64,000 bases of DNA from Halalkalicoccus paucihalophilus (GTDB lineage Archaea > Halobacteriota > Halobacteria > Halobacteriales > Halalkalicoccaceae), in NCBI RefSeq assembly GCF_001593955.1, contig NZ_LTAZ01000003.1, positions 62,001 through 126,000 of the forward strand. The letters are read 5' to 3'. A model generated the notes under the pieces. That model had not been told where the DNA came from. It saw only the letters and a program-made list of their open reading frames with translations, and searched no databases. Positions 8,044 to 16,091 of this stretch are shown here, piece after piece (within the stretch, counting starts at the first letter, position 1; the number at the start of each line of letters is the position of its first letter). Made by a program: the position numbers and the translations under genes.

Positions 8044-9278
8044 ACCCCCGGGAGGCGCTCTCGATGAGCCTGCGGGCGATCAGGGGCCATCCCCTCAGAT
8101 CGTCGCTGACGGCGCTGGGCGTGTTGATCGGCGTCGCGGCGGTGATCGTCTTCGTGATCCTCGGGGCGAGCCTGCAGGCGGCGGTGATTGGCGAGGTCGG
8201 CGGCGAGGACGCCGAGCGGATCTACGTCTGGAACGGCCCCGAGGACGCACAGGGCCCGCCCGGTGCTGGCGCACGCGCCGTGTTCACCGAGGACGACATC
8301 GACCGGTTGCGCGCGATCGATGGCGTCGACGGGGTCGCCCCCTACGCGTCGGTCAGCGCGAACGGGTTCGAACACGAGGGCGATACGATCGCGGGTGGCG
8401 ACGCCGTCGCCACCGGTCCCGACTACTTCACCGACGACGCGATCGCTGAGGGCCGGGCGTTCGAGTCCGGCGAAAACGAGGTCGTGCTGACGCCGCTGGC
8501 CGCGGCGGGGTTCGAGGAGGACGTCGCGGTCGGAGACCGGATGACGGTCACGTTCGAGGACGGCTCGGAGGCCGAGATGACCGTCGTCGGGATCCTCGAG
8601 GACTCGGGACCCCGAAGCCCGTTCGACGGGTTCGGCGAGGGCGCTCGCGTCTACATGCCCGCCGACCCCATCCACCGGACGACGGCCGAGAACGCCACCG
8701 GCGGCGAACAGCGCGTCTACCCGTACGTGGTGGTGACCGCCGACAGTCCCGAAAACGTCGAGGCCGTCACGTCCGCGGTCAGGACCTATCTGGAGGATGA
8801 ATCGGACGCGAGCGAGGCCCTTCCCGGGACCTTCGGTGTCGAGATACAGACCAACGAGGACCTCCTCGAACAGGTGAACGGCCTGCTGGCGACGCTGACG
8901 GGCTTCATCACCGGGATCGCGCTCATCTCGCTGCTGGTGGGGTCGATCGGGATCGCCAACGTCATGCTCGTCAGCGTCACCGAGCGCACCCGCGAGATCG
9001 GGATCATGAAGACCGTCGGGGCACAGAAGCGCGACGTCCTCCAGCTGTTTCTGACCGAGGCGGCGATCCTCGGCCTGCTGGGCGCGGCGGCGGGGGCCGC
9101 GGTCGGCTTCGCGGGCGGGTACGTCGCGACCCGGATCCTCGAGTTCCCGTTCGTCGCGCCGCTCGAATGGGCGCTCGTCGCGGTCGTTACCGGTGTCCTC
9201 GTGGGGGCACTCGCCGGCCTCTACCCGGCGTGGAACGCCGCCCGGACCGACCCGATCGAGGCGCTTCGCTACGAGTGA
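8040..9278 (+). CDS. MacB-type ABC transporter permease (FtsX-like)
   Basis: 412 residues with a GTG start overlapping the preceding stop. An N-terminal segment of the form SLRAIRGHPLRSSLTALGVLIGV precedes a transmembrane helix. A large extracytoplasmic MacB-PCD domain of about 220 residues follows, and three C-terminal helices form the FtsX domain. The conserved TERTREIGIMKTVGAQ and LYPAWNAARTDPIEALRYE are diagnostic. Together with the ATPase it should form an exporter. No periplasmic adaptor gene is adjacent. The substrate is unknown, and the upstream copper-type protein is the only hint. Confidence 0.93.
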   Translation: MNPREALSMSLRAIRGHPLRSSLTALGVLIGVAAVIVFVILGASLQAAVIGEVGGEDAERIYVWNGPEDAQGPPGAGARAVFTEDDIDRLRAIDGVDGVAPYASVSANGFEHEGDTIAGGDAVATGPDYFTDDAIAEGRAFESGENEVVLTPLAAAGFEEDVAVGDRMTVTFEDGSEAEMTVVGILEDSGPRSPFDGFGEGARVYMPADPIHRTTAENATGGEQRVYPYVVVTADSPENVEAVTSAVRTYLEDESDASEALPGTFGVEIQTNEDLLEQVNGLLATLTGFITGIALISLLVGSIGIANVMLVSVTERTREIGIMKTVGAQKRDVLQLFLTEAAILGLLGAAAGAAVGFAGGYVATRILEFPFVAPLEWALVAVVTGVLVGALAGLYPAWNAARTDPIEALRYE

Positions 9279-9299
9279 TCGGGATCGAACGCCGGTGGC

Positions 9300-10427
9300 T
9301 CACTCAAGGCGGTCCAGAACCGCCGCCGAATCGTACGCCAGCGAGAGCTGACGGGAGCGTCCCCGCCCCTCCATCCCGTCGTAGGAGGTCTCGACGATCC
9401 CGAGTTGATCGAGTTTGTTGACGATCTCCGAGTAGCGGGTGTAGCCCAGATCGGTCTCCTCGGCGAACGCCTCGTAGACCTCGCCGGCCTGCTCACCGTC
9501 GTGGTCGACCAGCACGCGAACGAGCGCCGCCTCGCTTTCGGCGAGTCCGCGGAGGCTCCGCGAGAGGTGGACGTATTTGGACTGTTCGTAGGCCTCCTCG
9601 ACGTCCTCGATCTCGACGGTTCGACTGGCGCGCATCTCGGCGTTCAGCCCCGCCCGACGCAGGAGGTCGATCCCCACGCGCAGGTCGCCGCTCTCGGCGG
9701 TGAACTCCGCGACCCGGTCGAGGACCGTCGTGGAGACGACGCCGTCGTGAAAGCCGCGGTCGATGCGCTCCGTGAGGATGTCGACGATCTCGCCGGCGTC
9801 GTAGACCGGAAAGTAGACCTCCTCGGGGCGAAAGACGCTCCGAACCCTGGAATCGAGCTCCTCGATCGTGTCGAGCGCCAGATCCGAGGAGACGACGACC
9901 ACGCCGATCCGCGTGCCGGGGTGGGCCTCGTGGGCGCGAAGAAGCGAATAGAGCGTATCGCTTGCTTCGTTCTCGTAGAAGAGGTAGTTCACGTCGTCGA
10001 GGGCGACCACGAGCACCTCGTCGGCCTCGACCAGCCTGTCTGCGACCTGTCCGAACAACTTTTTGAACGACACCCCGCTGGAGGGCGGTTCGTACTCGAA
10101 GATCCCCTCGAACAGTCTCGAAAAGACCGCATAGCGCGTCGAGTCGACCTGACAGTTGACGTGAACCGTCCGCACGCCCGCGTGGCCCGAGAGCTCGCCG
10201 AAGAGCTTCTGGACCGCCGTGGTCTTGCCGGTGCCGGGCGGGCCCTGCACCAGCGCGTTCAGCGGTCGGGATCCCCTCACGGCGGGCCGCAGGGCGTACT
10301 GCAGACTTTGTAACTGCGTCTCGCGGTGTTCGAACGTCTCAGGGAGGTAGTCGATCTCGAAGACGCGCTCGTCCCGGAAGACCGACTCGTCCCACGAGAG
10401 CATCCCCTCCTCGGGGTCCTCGACCAT
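9300..10427 (-). CDS. Orc1/Cdc6-family AAA+ ATPase (ORC1-type DNA replication protein)
   Basis: About 375 residues. Walker A GPPGTGKTT is at residues 62-70, the Walker B region LVVALDDVNYLF around 145-155, and the sensor and lid region RVRSVFRPEEV later. A C-terminal winged helix (LVRVLVDHDGEQAGEVYEA, then DLGYTRYSEIVNKLDQLGIV) completes the Orc1/Cdc6 architecture. I chose the ATG at 10425-10427 because a TATA-like box lies 28 bases upstream, although GTG codons extend the frame to 10439. Walker B reads DD-VN rather than the usual DE. No recognisable origin repeats flank it, so it may be one of the many haloarchaeal Orc paralogues not tied to a local origin. Confidence 0.87.
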   Translation of the reverse strand: MVEDPEEGMLSWDESVFRDERVFEIDYLPETFEHRETQLQSLQYALRPAVRGSRPLNALVQGPPGTGKTTAVQKLFGELSGHAGVRTVHVNCQVDSTRYAVFSRLFEGIFEYEPPSSGVSFKKLFGQVADRLVEADEVLVVALDDVNYLFYENEASDTLYSLLRAHEAHPGTRIGVVVVSSDLALDTIEELDSRVRSVFRPEEVYFPVYDAGEIVDILTERIDRGFHDGVVSTTVLDRVAEFTAESGDLRVGIDLLRRAGLNAEMRASRTVEIEDVEEAYEQSKYVHLSRSLRGLAESEAALVRVLVDHDGEQAGEVYEAFAEETDLGYTRYSEIVNKLDQLGIVETSYDGMEGRGRSRQLSLAYDSAAVLDRLE

Positions 10428-10450
10428 CACTTTCACCACGCTCGCCGGCC

Positions 10451-10458
10451 TATTTAAT
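10451..10458 (-). promoter_or_regulatory. TATA-like box for the Orc1/Cdc6 gene
   Basis: On the minus strand this reads ATTAAATA and is centred about 28 bases before the ATG at 10427. It supports that start over the GTG codons further upstream. Confidence 0.5.
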
Positions 10459-10550
10459 CGTTCGCCACGGCTGGTACCGTCGGCGATACGTCCGTAATCG
10501 AGGTCCCCGATCGCCTAGCGACTTCGATCGCGTAGTTATAGCCGACGGTA

Positions 10551-10751
10551 TCACTCCCCGCGCCACGAAGGCGGGGCGAGGTCGAGGGCGAACACGGCGA
10601 GGACGTAGCTCACGCCGACCGCACCCGCGACCACCAGTTCCGCCCAAAGCGCAGTGATCCCGACGGAGCCCGCGAGGCGCAACGCGAGATACGCGAGGCC
10701 GACGACCGCAAGGAAATGGGCGATCTCGTAGGCGGTACCCTCCCGGTTCAT
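10551..10751 (-). CDS. Small membrane protein, 66 residues
   Basis: Unrecognised. It has two hydrophobic stretches, roughly residues 11-29 and 35-57, with a charged C-terminal PSWRGE, so a two-helix membrane hairpin is likely. It overlaps the stop of the upstream MutS-like gene by four bases (ATGA type), so the two are probably co-transcribed and translationally coupled. It has no cysteine or enzymatic motif. The overlap with a DNA-repair-type ATPase gene is unexplained. Confidence 0.65.
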   Translation of the reverse strand: MNREGTAYEIAHFLAVVGLAYLALRLAGSVGITALWAELVVAGAVGVSYVLAVFALDLAPPSWRGE

Positions 10752-12724
10752 GACTCGAATTTTCCGAGCAGCCGGTCGTAGATCGCCGTGCCCTCCTCGC
10801 GGGCGAGTTTCTCGACGATCAGTTCCGGCGTCGACCGGGCGAGACGGCCCTTCACGGGCGAGCGGTTCACCACGAGTTCGCCGTCTTCGAGGCCGACGGC
10901 CTCGATCCCGTCGACGGCGATCTCGCAGTCGGCGGCGCTCCGGATCTCGCGGGCGAGATGCGAGACGAAGACCGCCGTGGTGTCGGTCTCGGCGAGCGCT
11001 TCGAGGATGCCGGCGATAATCTTCGCGCTCGCGCCGGGTTCGGTGATGCTCTCGAGTTCGTCGACCAGCACCAGCCGGCCCTCACCCCCCGACGCGAGGT
11101 CGGCGAACTCCCGCACCGTTCCCTCGAAGGCCCCCGCGTCGAGGGTGCCCTGCGTCTTCGCGTGGTAGTGGACCTCTGAGAAGCGCTCCAGTCGGGCTCG
11201 GTCGGCGGGCACGGGCAGACCCATCTGGGCGAGGACTACCACTGTGCAGACCAGATCCAGCGTCGAGGTCTTCCCGCCGCTGTTGACGCCCGACAGCAGG
11301 GTGACGCCCGCCACCGAGTAATCGACGGGTTCGATCGCCTCCAAGGGCTCGGCGAGCAGCGGCGAGCGCCCGCCCTCGATCTCGATTCCCGCCCCGGAAA
11401 AGTCGGGCATCGTACAGTCGAACTCGCGGGAGAAGCGTGAGACCGCCAGCTCGACGTCGAGATCGAGGGCGGCCCGGACCAGCGCCTCGGACGGGTCCCG
11501 AAACGCTGCGAGGTCGGCGGCGAGTTCGCGTTTCCCACGCGTCGCCCGGCGTTCCTTTTCGGCGACCAGCTCCTCGCGCAGGCGTCCGACCACGTTCTCG
11601 TCGTGCTCGACGGGAAACGTCGGCTCCTCGGGGAAGGCCCCACGGGCGATCTCGCTCTCGCCGGGATCGAGCGCGAGCGCGTCGATCAGGTGTTCGCGGG
11701 CCGCCTCGATGGCTTCGGCGTACTCGTCTGCGAGTTCCCGCGAGAGCAGCGAGTCGATGCCCGCGCCGCGTTCCGCGAGCGAGAGCAGGTCCGTGCCCTC
11801 GATGGTCACGTCGCGCTCCTCGATCGCGTTCCTGAGGGAGTCGTTGGCGACGCTCTCTGCGGTGTGGACGCTCGCGTCGAGGTCCGACACCGCTCGGGTG
11901 AGTCGGTCGAGTTCGGCGTCGTCTCTCACCTCGCCGTCGGGACCCAATCGGGAGAGCGCGTCGTCCAACGAATCGAGGTCACAGGGCGGGTCCATCCCGT
12001 CGGTCCGGTGAACCGAGATCGCCGCGCGAATCGACTCCCGGTTTGTGGCGAAAAACGAGAGAACCCGTTCGGGGGCGATCTCGGCCGGATCCGAGAGCGC
12101 GTCGGGTCTGACCTGTACGTCGCCCTCGACTTCGACCCCGGTGAAGGCCTCGTCGAGCGCGATCACCGTCGAGTAGCTCCGCGCGAGGTCCGCCAGCCCG
12201 CGGGCGTCCTCGCACACCTCGACCGGGAGTTCCGGAAGCGCCTCGCGCGCAGCGGCGAGGGTTTCTGCGTCGCTCGTGACCAGACAGCGGTCTCGAACCC
12301 GCACGTCGCGCGGCGTTTCGAGGGGTGTGACTCCCGAGAGGGCCTCGCGGACATCGGGGTCGGGCTCGCGTTCGAGTGCGCGTCTGGCGAACGCCCGGAC
12401 CTCCTCGATACGGGAGGGCGAACCGCTGGGATAGAACGTCTCGAGGCGGCGTTTTCCGTAGGCGGTGACCGCCCGGTCCTGCAACAGGGAGAGCAGTTCG
12501 CGGTGGATCTCGCGGGCACGGTCGGTCCTGAGCAGCCGACTCGAATCGTCGTGTTCCCGGCGGATCGCGCCGCGGGCGATCCGGGCGGCCCGGCCCTCGC
12601 TGATCCCCGGTGCGCTCGCGAGGTGGGCCACGTCACCCTCGCGGAGCGCGCGTTCAGCGCCCTCGACCTCGGCGAGCGCGCTTGCGGTCTTCGCGCCCAC
12701 CCCGGGGATCGACTCGAACTCCAT
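10748..12724 (-). CDS. MutS/MutS2-like ATPase with N-terminal helix-hairpin-helix
   Basis: 658 residues from the ATG at 12722-12724. Residues 1-50 hold two helix-hairpin-helix elements (IPGVGAKTASALAEVEGAE and ASAPGISEGRAARIARGAI). A long helical core and clamp region follows. The C-terminal ABC-type ATPase has Walker A GVNSGGKTS, VYHYAKT-like SEVHYHAKTQGTLDAGAFEG and Walker B LVLVDELESITEPG, followed by VFVSHLAREI. There is no MutS1 mismatch-recognition domain (no N-terminal FxE) and no C-terminal Smr nuclease. This is the archaeal MutS-related type, possibly acting on recombination or branched DNA. The open frame continues upstream to 13006, but that part is Arg-rich and overlaps larE. Confidence 0.86.
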   Translation of the reverse strand: MEFESIPGVGAKTASALAEVEGAERALREGDVAHLASAPGISEGRAARIARGAIRREHDDSSRLLRTDRAREIHRELLSLLQDRAVTAYGKRRLETFYPSGSPSRIEEVRAFARRALEREPDPDVREALSGVTPLETPRDVRVRDRCLVTSDAETLAAAREALPELPVEVCEDARGLADLARSYSTVIALDEAFTGVEVEGDVQVRPDALSDPAEIAPERVLSFFATNRESIRAAISVHRTDGMDPPCDLDSLDDALSRLGPDGEVRDDAELDRLTRAVSDLDASVHTAESVANDSLRNAIEERDVTIEGTDLLSLAERGAGIDSLLSRELADEYAEAIEAAREHLIDALALDPGESEIARGAFPEEPTFPVEHDENVVGRLREELVAEKERRATRGKRELAADLAAFRDPSEALVRAALDLDVELAVSRFSREFDCTMPDFSGAGIEIEGGRSPLLAEPLEAIEPVDYSVAGVTLLSGVNSGGKTSTLDLVCTVVVLAQMGLPVPADRARLERFSEVHYHAKTQGTLDAGAFEGTVREFADLASGGEGRLVLVDELESITEPGASAKIIAGILEALAETDTTAVFVSHLAREIRSAADCEIAVDGIEAVGLEDGELVVNRSPVKGRLARSTPELIVEKLAREEGTAIYDRLLGKFES

Positions 12725-12816
12725 CAGTAGGCCCACTACCGGCGCGAACGCAAAAACGTCCCGGCCGGACCTCACGAGAGCGCACGGCTTTTGTCCGCGG
12801 GCGCGCAAGGGCGAGC

Positions 12817-13674
12817 ATGTCCGCAGAGGAGAAACTGGCCGCCGCCCGCGCGGACCTCGCCGGCGAGGCGGGGATACTCGTCGCCTTCTCCGGGGGAGTG
12901 GATTCGAGCGCCGTCGCCGCCATCGCCCACGACGCACTCGGAGAGGACGCCGTGGCCTGCACCGCCAAAAGCGAGACGCTGCCCGAGGCAGAACTCGCGG
13001 ACGCAACGCGGGTCGCAGCGGAGATCGGCATCCGCCACGAGGTCGTCGAGTTCTCCGAACTGGACGACCCCGAGTTCGTCAAAAACGACGGCGACCGCTG
13101 TTATCACTGCCGGTCGATGCGACTCGGGAGGATGTTCGAGAAGGCGGAGGAACTCGGGATTCCAGTGGTGTGCGACGGAACGAACGCCTCGGACCCCGGC
13201 GAGGGCCACCGGCCGGGCCTGCAGGCGGTCACCGAGCTCGACGCCCGCTCGCCGCTTCTCGAACACGACATCAGCAAGGACGAGGTGCGCGAGATCGCCG
13301 ATATTTATGGGCTCTCCGTGGCCGACAAACCCTCGATGGCCTGTCTCTCCTCGCGGATTCCGACCGGGGTCGAGGTCACCGAGGAGCGACTCACGCGGGT
13401 CGACAAGGCCGAGGCCCTGCTGCGAGGGTGGGGCTTCTCGCAGTTCCGCGTGCGCGATCACGACGGGCTCGCCCGCATCGAAATCACGCCCGAGGAGCTA
13501 AAGGAGGCCCTCGATATCGAGTTCGTCCGGGCGACCCGCGCGCACATGGAGGATCTGGGCTTCGAGCACGTCACGCTGGATTTGCACGGCTATCGGACGG
13601 GAAGCGTCAGCCCCGGCGAGACAGCCGACACAGAGGCGGATCTGCTCGACACGCAGTACCCCACGGCGGAGTAG
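12817..13674 (+). CDS. larE: ATP-dependent sulfur transferase LarE, three-cysteine type
   Basis: 285 residues from the ATG at 12817. The PP-loop SGGVDS is at 25-30. The LarE segment DRCYHCR puts cysteines at 95 and 98, and PSMACLSSR puts one at 176, the number of the sacrificial Cys in the Lactobacillus enzyme. Family knowledge: LarE inserts sulfur into the pyridinium dicarboxylate precursor of the nickel-pincer nucleotide. Forms with three conserved cysteines are reported to bind a 4Fe-4S cluster and so act catalytically instead of sacrificing their own Cys. LarB is at 4.9-5.6 kb. The gene is divergent from the MutS-like gene. Confidence 0.92.
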   Translation: MSAEEKLAAARADLAGEAGILVAFSGGVDSSAVAAIAHDALGEDAVACTAKSETLPEAELADATRVAAEIGIRHEVVEFSELDDPEFVKNDGDRCYHCRSMRLGRMFEKAEELGIPVVCDGTNASDPGEGHRPGLQAVTELDARSPLLEHDISKDEVREIADIYGLSVADKPSMACLSSRIPTGVEVTEERLTRVDKAEALLRGWGFSQFRVRDHDGLARIEITPEELKEALDIEFVRATRAHMEDLGFEHVTLDLHGYRTGSVSPGETADTEADLLDTQYPTAE

Positions 13675-13675
13675 G

Positions 13676-14305
13676 TCAGTCGGTGGTCGGCGGTTCGTCG
13701 GCCTCGCGCTCGCGTTTCTCCTCGACGACGTCGATCGGGATCCCCGCAGGGGTCTCGTCGCGCTCGCCGAAGCCGGCGCTCAGGATCCGAGTCAGTGCCT
13801 CCTCGACGTTCTCGTCGGTCTCGATGACGTCCTCCTCCTCGACCTCGATGACGAACCCGCTGGTGATGTTCGGTGCAGTGGGTAAAAAGAGGAGTTTCCG
13901 GCCGTCCGGCGTCTCACGGCCGGTCTTGAACGCGGTCATGCGGACGTTCTCCCAGGTGTTTACCTTCACCGGTGCCTGCAGGTCGCTCGTCCCGGTCAGC
14001 GCGGTCTCGATCGCCATCTTCGAGGCGTTGTAGACCACGCGGAGACCGGGCACGCTGTTCATGACGGCGTCGATCCCGGCCTCGACCAGCGAGCCGATGG
14101 CCGTGCGCATCAGGTAACCGACGGCGAAGACCAGCAGGACGAAGACGGCGAGCGTGATGAACACGCGAAGCGCGGGGTTCGCGATGGACTGGGTCAGCGG
14201 GAGGTTCGCGATGAAGCGAAAGAGCCAGTAGACCACCCAGATGGTGACGATGATCGGGACGATGACGACCAGCCCGCTCGCCATGTCCCGCTTCCATGTC
14301 GACAT
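13676..14305 (-). CDS. DUF502 family membrane protein
   Basis: 209 residues. The opening GLVVIVPIIVTIWVVYWLF helix and a second helix FITLAVFVLLVFAVGYLM match the DUF502 family, followed by a soluble domain with LPTAPNITSGFV, typical of the same family. The C terminus is acidic and low-complexity. Function is unknown across bacteria and archaea, with envelope or trafficking roles suggested. It ends one base after larE on the opposite strand. Confidence 0.88.
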   Translation of the reverse strand: MSTWKRDMASGLVVIVPIIVTIWVVYWLFRFIANLPLTQSIANPALRVFITLAVFVLLVFAVGYLMRTAIGSLVEAGIDAVMNSVPGLRVVYNASKMAIETALTGTSDLQAPVKVNTWENVRMTAFKTGRETPDGRKLLFLPTAPNITSGFVIEVEEEDVIETDENVEEALTRILSAGFGERDETPAGIPIDVVEEKREREADEPPTTD

Positions 14306-14329
14306 TCGCTCGCCCCTTACGGGGCCGCG

Positions 14330-14336
14330 CTAAAAG
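14330..14336 (-). promoter_or_regulatory. TATA-like box for the DUF502 gene
   Basis: The minus strand reads CTTTTAG-like, centred 28 bases before the start at 14305. The palindrome GCCCC-ttac-GGGGC (14312-14325) lies between box and start. Weak but correctly spaced. Confidence 0.35.
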
Positions 14337-14342
14337 AGTTGT

Positions 14343-15179
14343 TCATCGGCCCAGAATCGCCCGGAGCGCGAACCCTGCGTTTTCCTTCCGTTCCATCATC
14401 CGCCGGTAGAAATACGAGAGCCACTTCCCGCCGTAGGGCGCATACTGGTAGACCTCGTACTCGCGGGCGAGGTCGATCTGGACGTCCTCGCGCACCCCCA
14501 TCAGCATCTGGATCTCGAAGGGCGTTCCATGAGCGTCGTGGAGTTCGCGTGCCCGGTCGATCATCACGGGGTCGTGGCTGCCGACGGCGATCCCGCCGTC
14601 GTAGGCCTCGAACATATACTCGAGGTAATCCTCGTAGACCTCGTTGACGCGTTCTTTACTCTTGTAGGCGGTCGCGGGCGGCTCGTCGTAGGCACCCTTG
14701 ACCAGCCGGATCTTCCCGGGAACGTCCGCGAAACGCTCGATGTCGTCGCGGGTGCGCTTGAGGTTCGCCTGCAGACAGACGCCCATCCCCCCTCCTCGGG
14801 CCTCGACGAACTCCTCGAAGGCGTCGAGCGTGGCGTCCGTGGTGGTGTGGTCCTCCATGTCGAGCCAGACGAACCGGTCGTGTTCGTCCGCCCGGTCGAC
14901 GATCCCCCGGAGGTTGTCGCGAAACCGGGCCTCGCTCACGTCCAGTCCGATCTGGGTGGGTTTGACCGTGATGCAGGCGTCGAGTCCGGTTCCGGCGAGG
15001 TCGTCGAGCAACGCGGCGTACGCGCGGGCGTCGTCGTCGGCCTCCGTGGGGTCCTCGTAGTGCTCTCCCAGAAGGTTAAGGAGCACGCCCACGCCGCGGT
15101 CGTTGCACTCACGGACGTGTTCGAGGGCGGTTGCTGGGGTCTCCCCGGCGACGAACCGGCGCGCGATCGGCGGGATCAT
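14343..15179 (-). CDS. Proline dehydrogenase (FAD-dependent)
   Basis: 278 residues of the monofunctional PutA/ProDH TIM-barrel type. It oxidises proline to 1-pyrroline-5-carboxylate and passes electrons to the quinone pool. Conserved pieces include VKPTQIGL, FVWLDMEDH, LQANLKRT, RLVKGAY near the middle, and the C-terminal YAPYGGKWLSYFYRR that carries the substrate-binding tyrosine and paired arginines. A pyrroline-5-carboxylate dehydrogenase gene is not adjacent. The start at 15179 has a TATA-like box 26-27 bases upstream. Confidence 0.93.
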   Translation of the reverse strand: MIPPIARRFVAGETPATALEHVRECNDRGVGVLLNLLGEHYEDPTEADDDARAYAALLDDLAGTGLDACITVKPTQIGLDVSEARFRDNLRGIVDRADEHDRFVWLDMEDHTTTDATLDAFEEFVEARGGGMGVCLQANLKRTRDDIERFADVPGKIRLVKGAYDEPPATAYKSKERVNEVYEDYLEYMFEAYDGGIAVGSHDPVMIDRARELHDAHGTPFEIQMLMGVREDVQIDLAREYEVYQYAPYGGKWLSYFYRRMMERKENAGFALRAILGR

Positions 15180-15201
15180 GTCGCTCCCTTCGTCCCGGGT
15201 G

Positions 15202-15209
15202 ACTTTAAT
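15202..15209 (-). promoter_or_regulatory. TATA-like box of the proline dehydrogenase gene
   Basis: The minus strand reads ATTAAAGT, centred about 26 bases from the start at 15179. It is half of an 88-base divergent promoter region shared with carS. Confidence 0.5.
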
Positions 15210-15239
15210 GATGGATACCCGGGAACGAACCGTTGGGCA

Positions 15240-15247
15240 TTAACTTA
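15240..15247 (+). promoter_or_regulatory. TATA-like box of carS
   Basis: TTAACTTA is centred about 25 bases before the ATG at 15268, with leaderless spacing. It faces away from the proline dehydrogenase box. Confidence 0.45.
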
Positions 15248-15267
15248 CCCAGTGGCTCGGGGTCGGT

Positions 15268-15813
15268 ATGGGTCCGCTCGAACTCCTCGTCGTCGCCTTC
15301 TGGGTGATGCTGCCCGCTTACGTGCCGAACAACGCCGCCGTCCTCGCGGGCGGGGGCGCGCCGATCGACGGCGGCCGAACCTGGAAGGGGCGGCGCATCC
15401 TCGGCGACGGCAAGACCTGGCGCGGGACGATCGTCGGCACGCTCGTCGGCGTGGGCGTCGCCTACCTGCTCAACGTCCTCCGTCCGACGGCCGTCGACGT
15501 CCTCGGGGTGTCGGTCCCGACCTTCCCACTCGCGGTCATGATCACCCTCCCGCTGGGTGCGATGCTCGGCGACATGGCCGCCTCCTTCATCAAGCGCCGC
15601 ACCGGCCGGAATCGCGGCGCGCCGCTGCCGGGCGTCGACCAGCTCGACTTCGCCGTGATGGCGCTCGTCCTGACCGCGGTCGTCGCCTTCGAGTGGTTCG
15701 TCGCCGTCTTCACCCTCGCGCTGCTCGTGGTCGTTCTGATCGTCACGCCGATCCTCCACGTGATCACGAACGTGCTCGCCTACCTCTTCGGGTTCAAACA
15801 CGAGCCGTGGTAG
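15268..15813 (+). CDS. carS: CDP-archaeol synthase
   Basis: 181 residues, integral membrane, with about four or five hydrophobic segments. It transfers CMP from CTP to unsaturated archaetidic acid (digeranylgeranylglyceryl phosphate), giving the activated intermediate for archaeal polar lipids. Conserved features are the N-terminal YVPNNAAVLAGGG with PIDGGRTWKGRRILGDGKTWRG, and the cytosolic segment KRRTGRNRGAPLPGVDQLDF. Length matches the family. It is a clear archaeal marker. Confidence 0.95.
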   Translation: MGPLELLVVAFWVMLPAYVPNNAAVLAGGGAPIDGGRTWKGRRILGDGKTWRGTIVGTLVGVGVAYLLNVLRPTAVDVLGVSVPTFPLAVMITLPLGAMLGDMAASFIKRRTGRNRGAPLPGVDQLDFAVMALVLTAVVAFEWFVAVFTLALLVVVLIVTPILHVITNVLAYLFGFKHEPW

Positions 15814-15927
15814 ACGCAGCCCTTTTACTGCGTTCCGGCGCTTCACACCTTCGCTGGTAAACCTGGACCGAAACGCGGCTCGTTCTCTCTGGTCACTTAC
15901 TGCGACCGCTCGTTCCCTTCGTTTGTC

Positions 15928-15948
15928 ACCGGCGGCTCTGCCGCCGGT
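15928..15948. repeat. Perfect hairpin A of the intergenic structured element
   Basis: ACCGGCGG (15928-15935), a five-base loop and CCGCCGGT (15941-15948) form an 8-bp perfect stem. It is directly upstream of the larger folded element at 15955-16025 in the 278-base gap between carS and the next gene. Confidence 0.7.
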
Positions 15949-15954
15949 TTCCAG

Positions 15955-16025
15955 CGGGACTCCTCGAAAACGCTTCGCGTTTTCGAGCTCGCGGAAATCT
16001 ACGATTTCCGCAGACTTCGGTCCCG
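15955..16025. repeat. Multi-branched palindromic element (outer stem enclosing two perfect hairpins)
   Basis: The outer pair is CGGGAC (15955-15960) with GTCCCG (16020-16025). Inside are hairpin B, CTCGAAAACGC/GCGTTTTCGAG (15963-15973 with 15977-15987, three-base loop), and hairpin C, GCGGAAATC/GATTTCCGC (15991-15999 with 16003-16011, three-base loop). All stems are perfect. The element could be an RNA, an interspersed haloarchaeal palindromic repeat or a cruciform-forming site. No second full copy was noticed in this window. Confidence 0.7.
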
Positions 16026-16060
16026 TACGGCCCGCGGGCAGAAACAGCCAGTGACCGGCG

Positions 16061-16068
16061 AACTAAAG
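16061..16068 (+). promoter_or_regulatory. TATA-like box for the small membrane hydrolase-like gene
   Basis: AACTAAAG is centred about 27 bases before the ATG at 16092. It lies just after the structured element. Confidence 0.4.
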
Positions 16069-16091
16069 CCTCCCTATCGAGAACACCCGCC

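Noticed and set aside
10748..13006. N-terminal extension of the MutS-like protein upstream of 12724
   Set aside because: The added residues are Arg- and Pro-rich, overlap larE on the other strand, and the protein begins with a normal helix-hairpin-helix at 12724.
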